Shown here piece by piece: positions 58,646-64,000 of a DNA stretch of 64,000 nucleotides; the stretch's first letter is position 1, and every line of letters begins with the position of its first letter. The translations under genes were made by a program, and so were the position numbers. Origin of the DNA: Culex pipiens pallens (Eukaryota > Arthropoda > Insecta > Diptera > Culicidae); NCBI RefSeq assembly GCF_016801865.2, contig NC_068939.1, positions 43,687,114 through 43,751,113 of the forward strand, read 5' to 3'. The notes beneath the pieces are model-generated. The model made no database searches, had not been told where the DNA came from, and saw only the letters and a list, made by a program, of their open reading frames with translations.

Positions 58646-59487
58646 TCACATTTTATTATTTTCTGGACAGTAAAAAACATCGATATTTGTTTCTCTACAT
58701 TCCCTATATTGGTAATTGAACGCTCCGAGACTGTATTTGCTAGAAGGTGGCTTGAAGTAGTTCAACCCTCGTCCAATTTTAACAATATAACCATTACTTA
58801 ATCTGTAACAGAGAAGTTGCATTAAATTTTAATTCATCAATTAAAATTATTAAAAAAAACACTCACATAACTTGCCTATCATGCATGTGCTCCGAGTACT
58901 CCACAAAGAATTCCACACCTTGCTTCTTGACGCTGTCCTTCAGTATCTGCAACGCTCTCGCCTGTTCGTCGTTGTTTTTCTTTTCCCTCACCGTCATCAG
59001 CTTGACGAACTTTAACGCCTTACAGCTACTCACGGCCAGCTCGCAGAACATGACCACGTTGCACAGCTGGTGATGCTCCCGGACGTACGGTTCTTCGATC
59101 ATAATTTCCTTCACCTCGTCGGTCATGTACTTGCCAAACACGCGCCCATAGCTGTACCCGGTGGCACCCTCAACGACGTGGATCTTGTCGCGGATTTCAC
59201 CCCGACTTCGCCACCGGGTGATTTGCTCCTTGACCTGTTCTGCGCGGGCCATGTATTCGAGGATTTTGCTTTGGAAGTGCTGCTTCCGCTTGGGGTCGAC
59301 CTCGGCTGGACAGGGGGTGGGACAGCTTTCAGTATGTAATTCCAAGTTCAACAAGTCGAAGCTTACCTTTGGATTCCTTGAGCAGTGCCTCGATGCCATC
59401 CTCGTACAGTTTGAGCGATTCCAGCTTTCGTCCATTGATGTCGTATTCGATTGCTCGGGTGAGCAATGTTATAGCCATTTGTGCCAT
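58646..59487 (-). CDS. MITD1: MITD1 homologue (MIT domain plus PLD-like domain), 3 exons
   Basis: Exons on the minus strand: 59487-59367, 59305-58867 and 58802-58646. The GT-AG introns are 61 and 64 bp, and the joined frame gives 238 residues (human MITD1 is 249 as I recall). Residues ~1-75 form the MIT three-helix bundle (ITLLTRAIEYDINGRKLES, LYEDGIEALLKESK, then ILEYMARAEQVKEQI), which in the family binds C-terminal tails of ESCRT-III proteins. Residues ~90-238 are the C-terminal PLD-like membrane-binding domain (HVVEGATGYSYGRVFGKYMT, IMIEEPYVREHHQL, EYSEHMHDRQV, then GYIVKIGRGLNYFKPP). It acts at the midbody in abscission during cytokinesis. The exon-3 reading matches the family's 'IKIGRGLDYF' segment, which confirms the splice choice: an unspliced reading would stop at 58863. 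The start ATG at 59487 is followed by a second ATG three codons on. Confidence 0.93.
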
Positions 59488-60925
59488 GTTTCACGGGAAA
59501 TTTTGAACTAATTTCTAAAAACAACACAGAATACCACCCTCCTTGGAGGTAAACAACCTCGTACAGCTGAATTTTGTTTACCTCATCAGCTGTTTGCAGC
59601 TCGATTCCAATAAGAAATGAGGGAGGTTGTCAAAACTGCTCGAACTGAAGGCAACAACTGCTCGAGTTTGAAGTTTTTAGAGAAGCGGTGGAACGACGTT
59701 GAAACGAAACAGAACTGAAAATCGACGCATGCGTCGCGACGCTTGGATGTGGAGCGCGGGAAAATATTTTTATTTTTTAAACATCGTCAATTTTGGTTAT
59801 AATTATGTGTTTAAAAGTGCATTTTTGCAATACCGTCGTGAAACTACTTACTTTTCCTGTCATTCTTGAACGACGAAATAGCCTACTTTTCTGTACCAAA
59901 AATAACAGAATCGAATAGCAACACTTTTCAAAATAAATGCTGAAAAGTAACACTTTTCAGCACTCAAATGGGTGCTGAAAAGTTGAACTTTTCAGCACTT
60001 GTTTCGAAAAGTAACACTTTTCAACATTTTTATAATTTAAACGATTTATTGACAAAATACATGAAAATTTGACATAAAATTTCACTCAGTGTGTGTTTTT
60101 TGGAATTGCAAAAAATGTTGTATGGAACTCGTTGCAAAACTTGATTTTTTCAGCACTCTTCGTATTTATCCAACTCGGTGAACCTCGTTGGATAAATGTA
60201 CGACTCATGCTGAAAAAATCCTCTTTTTGCAACTTGTTGCATAAACTACTATTTTGCAATTCTGTTTATTATAATATTTCCTTTTTTGTCATTATGCGAA
60301 ATTGTCTACTTATGATCACCAAAATAACGGTGCTAAAAGGTCCATTATAGCACTCTTCCACGTCAACTTTCCAGCGCTTGTATTGAAAAGTAATACTTTT
60401 CGACACTTTTTTAGTTTTAGAGGACGCCAAACCCAAGCGGAGTAACAAACTTTTTTAGAACAAAACTTGATTTTTTCAGTACTTGTTCTATTTATTCAAC
60501 TCGGCAGATCCTCGTACGTCTGAATAGGATGATTCACATTAAAAAAATGTATACATGAATTCTAAAATACTGAAATACTTAGGCTTTCTTAAAATATAAT
60601 GTTTCCTTGAAACATCCCTTAAAATAACTAAGATAATCTTGATCACCATAACTCGTTCCAAAACTAACCCCAAGATTATAAATGAAGACGTTATCGAACC
60701 ATCAACCGACTTCTGCTCCCGGGGTCATCTCCATACGTATTAACATCTCTCGCATACTCACATGGGAAGGGTCGAATCACACAACAACAAGCCAGTAATT
60801 TATTGCTAATACCCGGGCGCTTTAATATCATGGGAATGTCTTCGTCTAATTAAATTAAACAAATTCCTTGCCGCAAAACCAGTGATAGTCCCGCAGCCCG
60901 ACCCGGCTGTGACATTTCCATCGCT
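59488..60925. other. 5' flank of the MITD1 homologue and repeat-rich intergenic DNA
   Basis: The first ~150 bp hold CAGCTG E-box-like sites (59564, 59588). Positions 59930-60030 and 60120-60420 contain GTGCTGAAAAGT / ACTTTTCAGCAC inverted motifs of the same family as 57939-58626 and 52365. No other gene seen. Confidence 0.5.
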
Positions 60926-62127
60926 ACCCTGTTTGAAAAATGTCGCACGTCGTACGAGCTGTCGCGCGGTTTTCATTTTACCGTTTCGATATAGATTGGT
61001 CGAAAGGACGACAAACGAACGACAAACACTCGACATGCGCGACATTGTTTTTTCCATCGATTTTCCTTCAATTTGACGTCACGATATTCGTCGACGCAGT
61101 TTGACAGTTCTCTTCAGTTGGTCTTGTTTGGACTTGATCAAATCAGAGAAACTTTGTACCGAATCGAACCAGTTTACGTTGCCGAAAGTTAGTGTGGATT
61201 TTGGCCGGTTGATTGGTAATTAAGTTGTGTTGCTTTTTTGTGAGCGGCTTTATCACAGCAATATATTCCAGATTTCCTGATTTCGGCCTTCGTGATGGAG
61301 GAGGAGGAGGAGGAGGAGAACGGGTCACATCGTTGCTCCGGCGGGCCATGCCGGAAGACGGGAAGGGAAGCACCCGGTCTGCGATCGAGGAAGCGGATTG
61401 ATGTTTAACTTTCCGCGGGAGGTGGCGGTGCGTGCCATACCCAAGGAGGAGGACAATGAAACGGCAAGTAATGGATGTTTCCCTCAATGGAACAGAAGGA
61501 GGGAGAAAGACCATTCCCCTTCCCGTCAAGTCTTGGGGAGGTGTACAATGTTCCGTGTGAAAAGAAAGGTGGAGGAAGACGGCGTTTCTGATCCGCCGGA
61601 GGTTTTTATACGGTGAGTTGTGTTTTTGAAACGATAGAGGGGGTTTTGCATCCCATTTGGACGACGGAAAATAAATGAGGACGATGAAAGTGTGCGTGGG
61701 AGGGACTGGAGAATTAAAAACCTGAACTGGAAGACAACGCCAAAAACCACGTGAAACTTGCGACACACAACAAGTAAAATTAATGATTTTTTGTGAAATC
61801 GAGTGAAAAAGATTAATTTACAGAAAAAATACATATAAACATAATTTTAAAATAAAAAAAAATATTTTTACTGCCACATAACCTAAAAACCCGAAAAAAC
61901 AGCACACGACAAAGGCACGACAACCTAAATAACAAAACCGTGCGACGTCGGTCGAATGTCGTACGACAATGTCGAACAATTTCGATGATCGATCGCACGA
62001 CAAATACGACATTTTGGTGCAAAAACGTATGACATTCGTGCGAATGTCGCACGACATTGTCGTGCGACGTCGTATGATTGCACGGACGACAAACGACGGA
62101 CGTCCGACGGACTTTTCAGTCAGGGTA
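60926..62127. mobile_element. TIR element with TCGTACGA-type palindromes
   Basis: The ends TACCCTGTTTGAAAAATGTC and, inverted, TACCCTGACTGAAAAGTCCG resemble each other over about 17 bases. Subterminal regions (60935-61060 and 61925-62110) are packed with GTCGTACGAC, CGTCGTGCGAC and ACGACAAACGAC motifs. A GC-richer core lies between 61260 and 61620. No transposase recognised; no clear target duplication. Confidence 0.6.
61398..61612 (+). CDS. Doubtful first exon-like ORF within the TIR element
   Basis: ATG ATG at 61398 opens MMFNFPREVAVRAIPKEEDN and stays open for 72 codons to ...DGVSDPPEVFIR, ending at ACGGTGAGTTG, a fair splice donor near 61613. Base composition is richer in GC than the flanks. 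No homology is recognised and no partner exon is evident, so this is weak. Confidence 0.2.
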
Positions 62128-63756
62128 GGAAAAAGCCGGAAAAACTACCCCCCCTTACACGCACACACATACTGATATAATGCTTTTTTGGGTGACCATG
62201 GCGAAGGGTGGCTCATACGCAACGAATATCCCGGGTGATGGCCGGTCAAATCCGCAGCGCTTTTTCATTCTGTCCGCAAAACTGTGGCAGGAGTGACGTT
62301 CTGGTTCAAGTTGAATCTGGTGACCTCGAAGATTTGGACGGTAGATTCATGAAGGAAATGATAATATAACATAACAATGCTATTAAAAAAATTAACAAAA
62401 GGTAAAATGCCAAAAGGTCGAATGTACAAATGGTCGAATGGAAAAAAGGTCGAAAGTGGACAAAAGGTCGAATGGAATAAACCTCGAAAAATACTTTTGA
62501 TTTGAGCCTAAATACACAAATATTGATAGGCAGCTATTTCTTTAATTTCACTTCTATATTCTTAGAAATTTGGAGGTCTTTTAAATAAAAACTTGCCCCC
62601 GAATTTTTGGAGACTTTTTTGAAGGGGGGGAGGGGGGGGGGGGTGTTACCTTAAAAAAACGTATGTTTTTTTTTTGTCTACAGCTATGTTTTTGAAGTCA
62701 GATTTTTCTTAGGATCTATTGTGACCATGAAAGATATATTGAAAAGGATAGAAAACTTGCAACATTATTTTAAAAGCAAGACTTTTTAATTTTCGAGACC
62801 ATTTAAATATTAATTTGAAAGAATGTTAAAATTTCTAAAATATTCACACAATTTTCATAAATAAAATAAAAACTTACAAAATATTTAAGAAATAGCATTT
62901 AAAAAATCGCTGATATGTGAAAGAATGGCAAAATTTACAAAATCATTACGACAGTCAAGAACAGGTTTATAAAAATATAATAAAAACTATTGAAATATTT
63001 TGGAAGTCGAACTTTTTTTTGGAAGAACTGATCATTACGACAGTCTCCGAGCATGGGTAAATAACAAGGGAAATGAGTAATAATACCTTTCTATGGTATC
63101 ATTACCAAATTTTGGTATTCCTGGACCCTTTAAAATTTGTCTTAAGGATTATGCAAGAGCAAAATGTGGTATCATTCCAATTTAAGGTATTGTTTTGATA
63201 TTGCAAAATTGCAGAATTTGTCAATGGTCGAATACCACATTTTGGTATTCTTTTGGTATTACAGTATTTTATCAAATTCCTCTGAAATTATGGGAAAATT
63301 TTGACCAATTTTGACAAAATAATTATTTTTGCGCTAAAATGATGTCATTGAAAACCGGAAATTTCAAACTTGATTTTAAACATTTTTGATATACCCCGTA
63401 AAGAAATGACTTGAAATTGTGGAAAATTTTCAAAGTCAGGATGGCACACATTTTGGTATTATTTTGGTATTGAAAGGATTATTATTTTGGTATTGAAAGG
63501 TTTTATCAAATTCCTCTGAAACTACGGAAATTTTTTTTATAAATTTTGACGGGATAATTAATTTTTAGTTGACTTGAAACTCAAAAATGTTAAAGCTGGT
63601 TTTCATATTTTTTTGATATACCTTTTAAGTTTTTTTTAAAAGCGTAGAAATTTCTCTAAGTTGGGATAACCAAATACTTTGAAAAACGAGTTAATCAACA
63701 GATTATTGAATTTTGGTGAATTTCAATCCTTATTTTTCAATCTTGTTATTTTTCAG
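62128..63756. repeat. Repeat-rich tail: GGTCGAATG and TTTTGGTATT families
   Basis: Positions 62400-62490 contain five spaced GGTCGAA(T/A)G motifs. Positions 62627-62643 are an interrupted poly-G run. From 63095 the motif TTTTGGTATT recurs at 63112, 63238, 63251, 63455, 63466 and 63489, with inverted AATACCAAA near 63925; this is the subterminal pattern of a repetitive element. No gene. Confidence 0.55.
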
Positions 63757-63849
63757 AATCTTCAAGAACTTCAAGCACAGGCCGTTCATCAATGACAAAT
63801 GAATTCGATGTGGTGAAGAATATCACTAAGAACAACATGGAATCATCAG
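63757..63849 (+). CDS. Possible internal exon (93 nt)
   Basis: TTATTTTTCAG precedes and GTGAGTAG follows a 93-nt block that is open in one frame (SSRTSSTGRSSMTNEFDVVK, then NITKNNMESS). Two other frames close. The product is Ser-rich and unrecognised. It sits between GGTATT repeats, so it may be part of a repetitive element's gene or a host gene that continues beyond the window. Confidence 0.3.
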
Positions 63850-64000
63850 GTGAGTAGATTTGGCTGTTGCATATGGATCATTTCCGTTTTTTCACTAACT
63901 GCAACTGCTGCACTAAAAATGGTATAAAAATACCAAATTTTGGTATTACTTATGCAAATACCAGCGACCAAAATGTGCTGGTTGGTTGCCCAGTAATAGA

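Noticed and set aside
61143..61766. Minus-strand 207-codon frame
   Set aside because: Pro/Ser-rich shadow without domain features, partly translating a GGA-repeat; it spans the interior of a TIR element.

Overview
The window is eukaryotic nuclear DNA from an insect, most likely a culicine mosquito and probably Culex. The evidence is intron-containing genes with 50-65 bp GT-AG introns, TATA boxes spaced about 30 bp from the arthropod TCAGT initiator, AATAAA signals, a tandem cluster of insect-type arylalkylamine N-acetyltransferase-like genes, tRNA-derived SINEs and many foldback or TIR elements in AT-rich DNA. The species call is inference. I see no prokaryotic genes, rRNA, CRISPR array or virus.

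Layout. 1-22.9 kb: no recognisable gene. It holds part of a large palindromic element (1-1313), five long, nearly perfect short-unit satellites (7, 6, 8, 8 and 7 bp units), two copies of a 'GCCTTCCTCAC' element carrying 164-bp internal tandem units, and a few MITEs. 23.1-23.6 kb: a small Thr-rich secreted-protein gene on the minus strand. 24.8-43.5 kb: repeat-dominated, with two complete palindromic elements (25936-28243 and 31151-32503), SINEs, a TA-flanked MITE, and a 6.0-kb hAT-type element (33341-39342) with a perfect 8-bp target duplication and other elements nested inside.

43.6-49.8 kb is the gene-dense part, all on the plus strand: a longer paralogue of the Thr-rich secreted protein, three intronless GNAT (AANAT-like) genes packed head to tail, and a four-exon polyamine/spermine oxidase-like flavoenzyme. 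Acetyltransferases and an amine oxidase both act on amines, but I have no evidence that they share a pathway here.

52.4-58 kb is a nest of mobile elements: a palindromic element is broken by a 1.33-kb hAT-type element (8-bp TSD CAAAGAAC) and, 125 bp further on, by a 3.7-kb hAT-type element (8-bp TSD CTGTTGAC) that itself carries at least five more elements. 58.6-59.5 kb: a three-exon MITD1 homologue (MIT domain plus PLD-like domain) on the minus strand. 60.9-62.1 kb: a TIR element rich in TCGTACGA-type palindromes. The last 1 kb has a GGTATT-rich repeat and one exon-like block.

Most long open frames in the window are translations of simple repeats or of noncoding DNA and are not genes.
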